Assembly: GCA_023213395.1 (NCBI GenBank)
Contig: CM041465.1
Span: forward strand, 12,090,001-12,154,000
Length of the DNA: 64,000 nucleotides
Direction: 5' to 3'
Origin: Cycas panzhihuaensis
Lineage: Eukaryota > Cycadophyta
The position numbers and the translations under genes are program-made. Within the stretch, counting starts at the first letter, position 1; every line of letters starts with the position of its first letter. This document shows positions 42,362-52,308 of this stretch, in pieces. Under the pieces are notes generated by a model that searched no databases, was not told the DNA's origin, and saw only the letters and a list, made by a program, of their open reading frames with translations.

Positions 42362-43458
42362 TGGATGCGGGTCTTACGGGATAATCACCTAGCTGGGTAG
42401 GAATGATGATGATCGATATTGGTATCGAGGATGCAGGTGAAAAACCTACAAAGGAAGTAAGTACCACGCACGGTGCCCTGTGCACCAGAGCGCGAGTTCG
42501 GGACATGCGGATGATACCCAACTACCTTGGAGTGGTCCTCTATCCTAAAGAGAAAGAGGGAAAAGAAGAAAGGTAGCCTGGATGGACTTGAGAGGAAGGT
42601 CCTCCCACCCTTGGATGGCCGGAAGGGGAAGGAAGGAATCCTCAAAGATTTTCCTATGACGGAGGGAAACGAACGGAAACAAGGTAGGCGATAGCCTACG
42701 ATGTGGCTAGGTTCCTCTTGGTTATTTAATCGACCAAATAAGACCAAGAGGGAAGGATGGAAGTGAGAATGGGATAACTAAGTCGAAGTTTCCTCCTAAT
42801 GATTCGAAAAGAAAGACAAGAAAAGAAACAGGGATAGGTGTCACGTGTGCAAACAAACAATGCCAAGTGAGGATGAACCAAAAGGGACAAAATAGGCTTT
42901 GCAAGTGAAGGAAAAGGAAAGGGTAAGTTCCCTGTAGGTCCTTTTCATATGTGGGTTTAGTGTACAATGTATAAGTACACAAATAAGAATCAGAAGTATT
43001 GTTTCCCCTTTCACTTTTATGTGTGACCTACTTAACTAACACATAGATCTCAAATAAAAGTATGAAAGGAAAGCAAGAGCAAAAGGGGGAAGTACATACC
43101 CAGAAGATGTAGCGGCCAATAGAAGACCTCACCCATGTGTGACGTATGTCCTCGCCAATCCACGGATGGTGGGGCTCCCTTACCTTCCCCTTTGTGAAAA
43201 GAAAGCAAAAGGAAAGGAGCAAAAGTAAAGAGCAAAATAAGGGACCTTACCCAGATCTGAGTGCTTTACACCTTTGCAAGAGCACCACGACAACCTGCAC
43301 ATGCATGGACTAATCCCTTCCACGAAGGGGCTGTAAGAGATAAACTATGTATATGCAAGTATATATAAGTGCTATTTACATCAGAGTGTTAGAAGGGAAC
43401 AACTGCTGCAACAAGCTCTAAAAAACCCTCTCTCAAACAATGCTAAACATTAAGGAGA
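42362..43458 (-). repeat. Truncated 5' LTR of element A
   Basis: From the LTR end (TGGATG on +) it aligns with 5955-about 7030 for about 1.1 kb. Shared landmarks are GACCAA(A/C)... AGACCAAGAGG, CTCCTAATGATT, ATCCCTTCCACGAAGGG and GTATATATAAGTG. It also aligns with B's U5 (GCACCGTG.. GTGGTACTTAC block). The expected remaining 1.65 kb is absent; it stops where templated filler and the LINE begin. Confidence 0.75.
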
Positions 43459-43468
43459 TATCAGGCGA

Positions 43469-43545
43469 ATTATGAATCTAGCAAAGAAGTACATACCCAG
43501 AAGATGTAGCGGCCAAAAGAAGGATGGGCCATTATGAATCTAGCA
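43469..43545. other. Templated filler at LTR-LINE junction
   Basis: ATTATGAATCTAGCA occurs at 43469 and again at about 43531. Between them lies AAGTACATACCCAGAAGATG..., a copy of about 35 bp of A's LTR located at 43090-43125. This arrangement (short duplicated microhomology around a copied nearby segment) is what end-joining with template switching produces. Confidence 0.65.
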
Positions 43546-44728
43546 TCCTGGAATATCAGGGGTTTGAATGGCCCCTCAAAATATAGAATGGCTAGAGAAA
43601 TATGATCTAAACATGATCTAGATATTTTTCTTCTATAGGAGAAAAAACTTGAAAAGGGGAATAAGGATTTTGTTCTCAATAAGGTTTGGAGGGGAGTAGG
43701 TACAATAGCAAGAGATGGGAGTAAAGGCTCTGGCAGCCTGGTTACTTTATGGAATCCTAGAAGATGGGAATGGGAACTATATATCTTTGAGGAGTACTTC
43801 CTCTCCACCTAGCTAATGAGTAAAAAATCCAATATAAAATGACTAGTTATGAATGTCTATACCCCCCTAATGCAAGATGAGAGAAAACACTTGTGGGATA
43901 GATTGTTGGAGACCCATAAGAACTGGAGAGGCCTATGGGTGATAGTTGAAGATATGAATACGAGCCTCTCACTTAGGAAAAAGAAAGGGAGGTAGGGGGG
44001 ATGGACTAAGAGCATGGAAGACTTGGGGGAATTCATACAAAAGAGTAGTGTAATGGACATCCCCCTACATGGCTTGAAGTATATCTAGTCTAATGTAAGA
44101 CTTGGGGAGCATCACATCCAGGTCAAGCTGGATAGAATCCTAACAATTTTTTCTTAGACTAGCTTGTATAGTAATATTACTTTGGAAATGGTGCCTAAAT
44201 TGGTTTCAGATCACTCTCTGTTGATCTTAAGCTTCGCTAATAAAAAGAAGTTCATAGGATCCCCTTTTAGATTTAAGATGATGTGGATAGAGGATTCAAG
44301 CCTTTGGGCCCTAATTACAAATTAGTGGAATTACCAGGCTAAAGGGTGCGCAATGCTCAAATTCTCAAAGAAACTAAAAAGGGTAAAGACTCAAGTGAGA
44401 GAATGGAATAAGAATGCCTTTCGTAACATATTTAAAACAAAAAACTAAATATTGGAAGACCTCAAGAGAATTGAGGAAAAAATTCAAGATGAAGGCAGAA
44501 CATTCCCCCTAAATCAAGAAGAGAGAGAGTGTCAAGAAAAACTGCTAGATGTCCTATTGAAGGAGGAAATTAACTATAGACAACAATCTAGAACCTTATG
44601 GTTAGTAGAAGGTGACATAAATACAAAAGTTTTTCACATGACTACTTTGAAGCATAGATCTTATAATTTCATTAAGATGATAACCAATAAAGAAGGTGAG
44701 GAAATAATTGATCAAAAAGGGATAAAGG
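43533..44728 (+). pseudogene. LINE endonuclease and start of RT linker
   Basis: The ATG at 43533 gives M-N-L-A-S-W-N-I-R-G-L-N-G, the usual opening of plant L1 ORF2 apurinic endonucleases. Further blocks are V-Y-T-P, H-I-Q-V-K-L-D-R-I-L and L-V-S-D-H-S-L-L (catalytic S-D-H). Stops are frequent. The open piece 44452-44766 covers the coiled linker with Y-R-Q-Q-S-R-T-L-W-L-V-E-G-D-I-N-T-K-V-F-H, typical of plant L1. Its last codons before 44729 belong to the LINE; the rest is copia D's LTR. Confidence 0.85.
44724..44728. other. Target-site duplication of element D, left copy
   Basis: AAAGG before the LTR start; repeated at 52304-52308. Confidence 0.92.
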
Positions 44729-45026
44729 TGAAAAGAGTGGATCTATCCTTCATCTCCATGCACTAAACACAAAGGCAAACATGGGAGCAAGAGAGACTTG
44801 AGAGAAAGAAAGTAGCTCTCACAAAACGGGGAGGTAAAGAATGAATCTCCTCCATTGAGCTTTACTTTTATATTGAGAGAGGGAGCATTTGAGTTAGGTG
44901 AAATGAAATTACACATAATTCACATGAAAGTGCATTTCACTTAAGTGATCTAATTTAAAGTTCACTTAAGACCCTTTTTCGAAATAATCAACTAATGTAA
45001 TGACCTTATGTCATTAACCCTTTTCA
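44729..45026 (-). repeat. 3' LTR of element D
   Basis: 298 bp, nearly identical to 52006-52303 (about four substitutions). On - it begins TGAAAAGGGTT and ends CTCTTTTCA. Confidence 0.95.
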
Positions 45027-45042
45027 ATCTCCCCCTTAATGG
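45027..45042 (-). promoter_or_regulatory. Polypurine tract of element D
   Basis: On - it reads CCATTAAGGGGGAGAT directly before the LTR start TGAAAAGGG. Confidence 0.88.
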
Positions 45043-45495
45043 TAGAAGGTCATTTCATTCTATTTTATTATATCCTATGAGGTCTTCATTTGAGCCTCTT
45101 ACAAAGCAAACTAGTATGATACTTTTGTGGAAACCCTCATGGGGAAGAAAACCCACAAATTTTCTAATCTACTAACTCGCTCAGTACTCTTTAAATGTAG
45201 CCAGATAGCCAATCAAGACAATAAATTTTGTAGCTGAAATTCATCGAGTCTCCATATACCATTTGGTCATCCCCATGCCCTTTCGAGTTTTCACAGTTCC
45301 GATTTTCCAAAATGATACAACCCTTATCCTTTCGTGCCCACATGGGGTTTTCACGAATGGGATAGAGTGAGACTTACTCTTGTCCTTCCGCCGCCCACAA
45401 GGGGTTTTCACGAATGAGACAGAGTATGATGGTCATATTATCATCTCCTTCAATCACCGTAGATGGAGGCCCTAAGGTCGAGTTACTTTCAGAAC
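45043..45495. other. 3' untranslated segment of element D with internal repeat
   Basis: No gene. CCCACA(T/A)GGGGTTTTCACGAATG occurs twice (about 45338 and 45392), about 54 bp apart, each followed by a GA(G/C)A GAGT-like string. A related CCCTCATGGGGAAGAAAACCC lies at 45127. Confidence 0.65.
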
Positions 45496-46262
45496 TATTC
45501 AAACTTCACCCTCTTCGGTGGTTTGGTGAAGATATCAGCCACTTGATCTCATTGTGGGGCAAGACTCAATTGAATTGTGCCATCATGAACTAGTTCTCTA
45601 ATCCTGTGGACTTTTGTACTTATATGTTTGGTACGATCATGAAATACAGGATTTTTAGCCATCTGGATTGTACATTGATTATCTACATGTAAGCTAGTAG
45701 AACTTGTTTGGGTGGCATTTAATGTATTCAACAATTTTCTAAGCCATATCACCTCCTTGCTTATCTCGTATAGCAATGTACTCGGCTAGCTTGAGTCTGC
45801 AACTATCTTCTGCCGTCTGCATCTCCATGATATTGGTGCTGTTCCAAGAAATGTTACATACCCAGACGTAGATCTTCCTGTGTCTTTATCTCCGGCAAAG
45901 TCTGAGTCTGTGTATGCATAAATTTTAAATTACGCATTGGGTTCATACAATGCACCATATTTGCTAGTCGCCTTTAGGTACCTCAACACTGTGATTGTAG
46001 CTTGCCAATGATTCTGCTTAGGATTTGTCATGAATCTTGCAAGAATGCCGACAGAGTGTGCAATATCTGGCCTTGTGTTGGTAGTATAGATGAGACTACC
46101 TACAAGTTGCTCAGAGTGTTGCATCTGCCTCCCTATTATCACCATCAACTGGGAGCTTAATATTAGGCGCCATAGGTGGGTCCACTGGTCGAGCGCCTTC
46201 CAGCTGGAACTTTGTCGGAAGATCGTTGATATATTTTTCTTGGGAGAGAAAGATTTTGCCAT
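45496..46262 (-). pseudogene. Copia D RNase H
   Basis: Blocks on - from 46262: E-Q-L-V-G-S-L-I-Y, R-P-D-I-A-H-S-V-G, L-R-Y-L-K-A-T; then, after stops, I-W-L-R-K-L-L, V-D-N-Q-C-T-I-Q-M-A-K-N-P-V-F-H and R-T-K-H-I in 45776-45549. The pol end motif V-A-D-I-F-T-K-P is encoded at about 45525-45545, followed by a stop near 45497. Confidence 0.9.
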
Positions 46263-46269
46263 CCTTTTA

Positions 46270-46960
46270 AGTTACTTCAATTCCCAAGTAATATTTCATC
46301 AACCCGAGGTCGATAATTCAAAAGTTTTAGCAAGGTCCTTCTTCACCGGCCGACACTGCTCACTATTCCTCGTTATGAGCATGTCATCCACAAAGATTAA
46401 GAGGTAAGTGACTTTATCATTTTGGCACTTGATGAATAATGTTGCATCAATATCTTGATAGTCACAAACCTCATATCCAAGTTGCCTCATTCTTTCAGAC
46501 AACTTGGTAAACCAAGCATGAGGGGCTTGCGTTAGGTCATACAAGGATTTTTTGAGCCTACAAACTTTATGCTCCCCGATCACAATCTGTATCCTTCTGG
46601 CTGAGCCATGTAAATTTCTTCTTTAAGGTCCCCATTGAGAAATGCGGTCTTAACATCGAGTTGGTGGATTTTCCAACCCTGCTGAGCAGCCAAGGCTATT
46701 AGAGTTCTGATTATAGGCCACTTGGTTGTAGGAGCAAAGATTTTAGTGTAGTCAATGCCTTCCCTTTGCGTGAATCCTTTTGCTACCAACCTCGCCTTAT
46801 GTTTTTCTAGGGTGCCATCTGATCTATACTTGTTTTTGAACACCCATTTATTTTGAACTACCTTTCTTCCAAGTGGTAGATCAACAAGCTCCCATGTACC
46901 GTTCTTAATAAGAGATTGATACTCTTCGCTCATGGCATTTCTCCAAGTCGCATGCTTTAC
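46270..46960 (-). pseudogene. Copia D reverse transcriptase, FVDD intact
   Basis: 46933-46580 is open: M-S-E-E-Y-Q-S-L, W-E-L-V-D-L-P, K-A-R-L-V-A-K-G-F-T-Q, D-V-K-T-A-F-L-N-G-D-L-K-E-E-I-Y-M. The next frame, 46583-46299, has C-R-L-K-K-S-L-Y-D-L-T-Q, A-W-F-T-K-L and the catalytic F-V-D-D-M-L-I. The two pieces overlap by four bases in different frames, indicating one frameshift. Otherwise this is the best-preserved RT in the window. Confidence 0.93.
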
Positions 46961-47083
46961 TGCCTTCTTAGTACGTTAGGGGCTCTTCATTAAGAGCAAG
47001 ATGCGCTCATTTGGTTCAAGCTCAACGGAAAGTGATTCATGCATCCTTGCTCTATGGGCACTTCTAGTGCCGCTTTGCCTACC

Positions 47084-48690
47084 TCATCCGGGTCGCATGT
47101 CCTTGTGTAGCCGGTAGGCTTCACGAAAACCTCGAGTTGGGAATGAGGTTTTCATTTCCACAACCTCTTGATCTTCGTTTTGATCCTGAAAAGGATCATG
47201 TGAAATATTTGGCACGGAGGAAGTTGACGATGCTGGAGAAGATGGGCCAGCCACAGATGTTGGAGAAGATGATCCTTCTGCTATGGCTTTGCCTTTGTCA
47301 ACTTGGTTGTTCACAAATGATGCTACTGGATGTGTACACATTGGATTAGAGTCACAGCTTGTATCCTCCGAGGCTCTATTGTCAGACTCCAAGATTTTAA
47401 GCAACTGCTCAAAGATCTCCCCTAAATTTTGGAATCTGGACATCAAATTCAGTAGCATCATTAAATTGGTATGAAGGCATCTTGGAGTCAAGTCTGAGTA
47501 ATTGATCTTCAGTCTCTACAAAGATAACATCTCTAGTGATGATGATTTTACACTTTGAAGGTATAAAAACCTTGTATCCCTTTTTGTCCATAGGGTATCC
47601 GACAAAGATGCCTTTGATGGCTCTATCTTGGAGCTTATTTCTATGTTCCTGCAAAATATGAGCATAACAAGTAGAGCCAAAAATTCTGAAGTGCAAGATA
47701 GAGGGGGTTTGTCCATACCACATTTCATGTGGAGAGGGGCCGAGCTTGGAGGGACTGCTGTGTTGATGCAATACATGATAGCCTAGATAGCCTTAGCCTA
47801 AAGATAGGCAGGGACATTCTTATATACCAAAGATAGCACGAGCCATATTCATGATGGTCCTGCTCATACGCTTCTAAGCAACTCCATTTTGCTGGGGTGT
47901 ACCTGCAAGAGTGGTCTAATGTTTGATTCCATTGACGTAGGTACGATTCAAACTCATTGGATGTGTACTTGCCACCATTGTCAGTCCTGAGTATTTTGAT
48001 CTTGAATCCAGATTCATTTTCCACGCAGCCTTGAAAGCTTGAAACATAGAAAAACTTCATCTTTCTTTGCAAGAAAAGCAACCCATACTTTCTTGGTAAA
48101 ATCATCAATGAAAGTAATATAGTACCACTTCTATTTGATAGAAGGGATGGGCATAGGACCGCATATATCCGAGTGTACAAGGTTGGGTAGATTTCCACTG
48201 ACTACGAGGAAAGGGTTGTCTTTGAGATTTAGCAATAATACATGCTTCACATTTAAAGGGCTTGAGGGGAACTTAGGCAAACCAGAAGAGTGTCTTGTAG
48301 TTCTCTTAAACGATCAATTTTGATATGGCCCATACGAGCATGCCATAGAGTCGCTTGGGACAACTTTGAGGAGTCGGGGTTGTGGTAAAACAAATTCATC
48401 ATCAACATAGGTGGCTTCAGAGGATGGTGAGCCGCTTAGGCGAAAAAGTTTGCCATCAAGAATTCCGTCATAACCACAAGATTTGAAGGAGGGTGAATGA
48501 CACGTAGAGTTTGATTGTTTGCGCTACACTCGGATCAAATCCACGAGAGACAAGGGTGGACAGGGAGAGCGATTCTCGCCAGGCGTGAATATATAAAACA
48601 TCAACAAGTGTAAAATCTGGAAGGCCTGGGAGTTTCAGGCAAACTGTTCCAAGTCCTTCGACTAGCTGAGATGATTTGTCAGCCATGTGT
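47084..48690 (-). pseudogene. Copia D integrase and C-terminal region
   Basis: 48198-48100 and following carry the core in pieces: I-L-R-T-D-N-G-G-K-Y-T-S-N-E-F (second catalytic Asp), then T-P-x-x-N-G-V-A in another frame. 47771-47409 is open with P-H-E-M-W-Y-G-Q-T-P, F-G-S-T-C-Y-A-H and I-F-V-G-Y, then R-D-V-I-F-V-E-T-E-D. The interval 48690-48250 holds the pre-integrase linker with stops. A Ser/Pro-rich stretch 47490-47084 leads to RT. Confidence 0.85.
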
Positions 48691-48728
48691 ACAACACCAC
48701 GAACTTCAGAGTCAAAATCTTGAAAGAA

Positions 48729-48900
48729 CTAGCGATGACAAGTCATGTGTTGTGTTGCTCCAGTATCCATGATCCACGATGAAGTATTTAAGGTAGCACT
48801 ATTTGCAACTCCAAGTGGTGAAGGAAAAAGTGAATAAGCATAGCCACAATGAGCCTCAATATACTTAGTGGATCTATCAACAACATTTGATGAAGTGGTC
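48729..48900 (-). pseudogene. Copia D aspartic protease, DTGA intact
   Basis: W-I-M-D-T-G-A-T-Q-H-M-T at about 48741-48776, with the catalytic D-T-G-A at 48756-48767. The family's usual W-I-x-D-S/T-G-A is kept. A stop follows at 48729-48731. The frame differs by one from the zinc knuckle frame upstream. Confidence 0.85.
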
Positions 48901-49023
48901 CCAATTCTTTGAAGGTGTGCATGAGCAAATTGCGTTCCACCAAAAGCATCTTCAAAAGAAGTATTATCAACATTATGTGCACCATGGCACTGTTGATAGC
49001 TTGGTAGTTTGTTGGTGGCGCCT

Positions 49024-49967
49024 GCAATTTTTGGCATAATGTCCTCTTCTATTACACCTTTGGCACACGATTGTTTGATTTCCAGTCCAAGTATTAGGCT
49101 GGCTGGATTGTCTTTGATTACTAGATCTAGGTCCAGGTTGATTATTTTGCCCTTGGCCTTGAGACTGTTTTTGTTGGAATTGAGGAGCCTGTTGACTAAG
49201 AGGACGTTGTCCTTGTTGACTACCTCTTCCTCTTCCACGGGAATTACCACCTCTACGAGAGTATTGACCTTGATTTTTGGTGTAACAAAGATCTTCTTCC
49301 ACTTCAAAAGCAAAGATCAATTGATCCGATGTAGTGGCAAAGTTGGTATCAAAGGTCTTATCAAATTCAATGAACTTATCAAGAAGATCCTCAAAGTTTA
49401 GGGTCTTTAAAGTTCCAATCGGATTGAAGACTCCCAATAGATTTTATAATCTAGGATATGGAGACATGATCAATCAAGAAAGCCCATGTAATGCATTGAG
49501 TTTTAAAATCTTTATCAATGGCTTGCTTGATTGGACGAAGGAGATTGATTGTCTCACTTGCATGTCCTTTTCAGATTTTCAATTTGTTCATCTTCAACAC
49601 TAAGTGAACAAATTCTAAGTCCGATTTAGTGTCAAAGTTCTTCTTAAGAACTTCAAGAACTTTCCATGTCAGATCATGTACGCCTTCATCAATGAGATTA
49701 TGCAGGAATAATCATGACAAGCAAGATCCTGCACGGATTTTATCATCATCAAGTTCCCATTGGCGTTAGCTTGCCTTTAGTGGGAGCAGCTTGAGCACCT
49801 CCTCAAGCAGCTTGTGGTAATCAGAATGCAACAGGTGGTGTAGGTTGTAAGTGATCTCTCCATAGACCTTCATACTTTGCAGCATTTCTAATACCAGTGA
49901 ACCACATGTCCCAATTTTCTTTCCCTTTTAGAATGCAGTTCACATTTTGCTTGAACTGTGAAGACAT
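49024..49967 (-). pseudogene. Copia D gag with intact CCHC zinc knuckle
   Basis: The ATG at 49967 begins M-S-S-Q-F-K-Q-N-V-N-C-I-L, followed by W-D-M-W-F-T-G-I-R. Stops and a frame change interrupt the middle. The open piece 49437-48973 has D-L-L-D-K-F-I-E-F-D, a Gln/Gly/Arg-rich stretch and the knuckle C-Q-R-C-N-R-R-G-H-Y-A-K-N-C at 49024-49065 (CX2CX4HX4C). It binds genomic RNA in the particle. A frameshift just after the knuckle separates gag from protease. Confidence 0.85.
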
Positions 49968-51990
49968 TGTGTCTTTTTAGAAGGGAAGAAATGAACAAGG
50001 ACTATAAAAGTGATGGTAATAAATGACCGATCACTATTTACAAATGGGAAATGTAATGAAGTAGTGTAGAAGAAGGAAGAAGAAGTGAGAATGGTTACTC
50101 AAAGATGAAGGGAGCAACTTAGAGAAAAGTCACCAACACTTGTGACAAATATTAACCCCGACGCATAGGAATATGAGAAGCACTATGATAAAAATTGGCC
50201 ACTAACACTTGTGGCAAATATTAACCGACGCAGCAGAATATGAGAAGCACTATGATTGTGATTACACTATGGATCACTTTTACAAATAAGTAAGTGATCA
50301 ATATACAAGATTATAGGCCAATGTAGAAGTTGACATCATTGGGTTTACACAACTTGAAACTCGAATGTAGGATGCGTAATCAACCCAATAACCTCTAACT
50401 TGTTTCCAACGTGTAGTTGAGGTTGTTGAAGGGATGCCTAGGCTTCTAGTAGAATTAATTTGGCCTTCACCCGCGATACCCGCAATCGTGCTTGGTGATG
50501 AAATCCAAGTCATAACGGAGCCCAGGTACTCCCAATCCTCACCCAGTTCACTAATGAGCAGCTATATACCTCCTCTAAAGAGTGGTACATGCATACCCAT
50601 GGCTATGATGGATATTGGATTGGGTATATTTTAATCTTGTATTAAAGTTTCAGTTTTCCTGGTTGGTTATCAGGATGATCCCTGATTTAGGCACGATGGT
50701 ATGGCTAACCAAACCTCACCAATATTCCGGTTTAGTCCAGTCCAGTCCTAACTTGAAACCCACACCTCCTTTATGGCACTAAGATTCTGCCAACCAAGGT
50801 ATCTCAACCTTGGCAAGTGTGTGAATAGGTACAAGATGGCAGAAAATAACGTACGTGATGCGTTCCTTTTAGGAAGAGTGAAAAGATTATCGAATTGCAT
50901 CAAACGTACATTTAACTGAAAATAATGCTTGCTTGGAGTGCTTTTCGAGTGCTTGCTTCAAGTGTCTTTGTGTGCTTGCTTTGAGTGATTTTAGAGTGCT
51001 GAAATGCAATGATAATAAGTGAGTGAGGACACCAGATATTTCTCTGATCCAGGTGTTTTTTTTCTCACTTTTACAATGGGCTTTTAATCCTTATAAAAAG
51101 GAAGAAATTTTCTTCACTTTTTTTTTTTTTGTTTTGTTAATACAAAAAAAGTACTCTTCACTAAATCTGCAATAACTTTCTCCCACGATGTCGAAATGGA
51201 GTGCCGGTTTTTGTGCTGTAAACTAGACTCAGAGCTTCATCTTTAGGAAGTGGAATTAGGTCCAAATGAGTTCTGAAAAGTTTTTGATAGCCCCACAAAG
51301 TTAGGAAATTATATTTTTCCAGAATTGTTACTAAAAATAACTGTTGTTCACTAAAACAGCAATAACTTCCTCATACGACATCCAAATTAGGTGCCAATTT
51401 TTGCACTAGAAAGTAGACTCAGAGCCCCATCTTTGACAATTGGAATCACTTCAATTGGATCTCTGTAGAAGATTTTACAGACATGTGAAGTTTAGTAATT
51501 AAATTGTATTTCTGCAGAAATTTCAGCTTACTAATATCTCATTAACACATGATACCATATGAAATTTCCATCATTTTTTGATCACCAGGATCCCAATATG
51601 GGCAAGCTGAGAGCATACAATGATATATATTTTCAATGGCTCAAAATTCTTTTAAAAATGGGTAAAACTCCCTTACAATCATTCTTCTAAATGTCGGAAA
51701 AATTTCTACAAAGATTTCCCTTGTTAAATGGACAAAAAGGAAAAGAAAAGAAGAATGAGATAGCATGAATGGCCAGCAAAGGATTGGAATCCTTGGGCCT
51801 TACAACTCCTTGTATTATGCTTCCAAACCTGCAAAAGAGAAAGGAAAAGCAAACAATACAAAATATGCTATCATAATAACTTGAAAATATTTCTAAATTC
51901 ACTTTCACAATCTCCTTCACCACATGGATTGTGGGGGAGAAGGAAGTGATGGCTCCATTGCAAGTGCAAGTGGGGAATATGAAGGAAGCA
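49968..51990 (-). other. Long (2-kb) leader of element D
   Basis: No coding similarity is seen between the primer-binding site and gag. It contains a two-copy tandem repeat (51157-51525), a poly-T run (51118-51131) and T-rich tracts. The leader is much longer than in copia C (about 0.87 kb) and could reflect captured or duplicated sequence. Confidence 0.6.
51157..51525. repeat. 190-bp tandem duplication in D leader
   Basis: Two head-to-tail copies start TTCACTAAA at 51157 and 51347. Shared blocks are GCAATAACTT, GTGCC(G/A)(G/A)TTTTTG, GTA(A/G)ACTAGACTCAGAGC and ATCTTT. Divergence is roughly 25%, much more than D's LTRs, so the duplication predates this insertion. Confidence 0.8.
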
Positions 51991-52003
51991 AGCTCTGATA
52001 CCA
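51991..52003 (-). promoter_or_regulatory. Primer-binding site of element D (initiator tRNA-Met)
   Basis: On - TGGTATCAGAGCT follows the 5' LTR end with a two-base spacer. It is a perfect match to the site used with plant initiator tRNA-Met. Confidence 0.93.
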
Positions 52004-52005
52004 CA

Positions 52006-52303
52006 TGAAAAGAGTTGATCTATCCTTCATCTCCATGCACTAAACACAAAGGCAAACATGGGAGCAAGAGAGACTTGAGAGAAAGAAAGTAGCTCTCACA
52101 AAATGGGGAGGTAAAGAATGAATCTCCTCCATTGAGCTTTACTTTTATATTGAGAGAGGGAGCATTTGAGTTAGGTGAAATGAAATTACACATAATGCAC
52201 ATGAAAGTGCATTTCACTTAAGTGATCTAATTTAAAGTTCACTTAAGACCCTTTTTCAAAATAATCAACTAATGTAATGACCTTATGTCATTAACCCTTT
52301 TCA
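52006..52303 (-). repeat. 5' LTR of element D
   Basis: 298 bp, bounded by the primer-binding site on its left and the AAAGG duplication on its right. It is nearly identical to 44729-45026. Confidence 0.95.
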
Positions 52304-52308
52304 AAAGG
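52304..52308. other. Target-site duplication of element D, right copy
   Basis: AAAGG, identical to 44724-44728. The LINE frame (K-E-L-A-M-D-Y-F) resumes here. Confidence 0.92.

Larger units (their letters stand above)
5955..43458 (-). mobile_element. Large Ty3/gypsy (Tat-like) element A, split by nested B and C
   Basis: Reading the - strand from right to left: truncated 5' LTR (42362-43458), primer-binding site (42342-42360), leader, gag (36737 down to 34981, then 18313 down to 17300), protease, RT, RNase H, integrase (down to 13397), an antisense PMD-like gene on +, a second RNase H, polypurine tract (8681-8690) and 3' LTR (5955-8680). Gypsy B (18319-34975) and copia C (36822-42276) are inserted in it. 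Removing B with one TSD copy (16,662 bp, a multiple of three) restores the gag frame. Without nested insertions A would be about 15 kb. The variant zinc knuckle, very long LTRs and 3' extra region suggest the Tat/Ogre lineage. Confidence 0.85.
44729..52303 (-). mobile_element. Ty1/copia element D inserted in the LINE
   Basis: This 7575-bp element lies on the - strand, with 298-bp LTRs at both ends (TG...CA), TSD AAAGG, an initiator-tRNA primer site (51991-52003) and a polypurine tract (45027-45042). Domain order on - from right: long leader, gag, protease, integrase, RT, RNase H. Its LTRs differ at about four positions, so it is the most recent insertion here. It still has stops and frameshifts in every domain and is probably non-autonomous now, or was copied while already defective. 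Confidence 0.94.

Noticed and set aside
47137-47474. Frames on + inside copia D
   Set aside because: Complement of D's integrase C-terminal region and linker on -.
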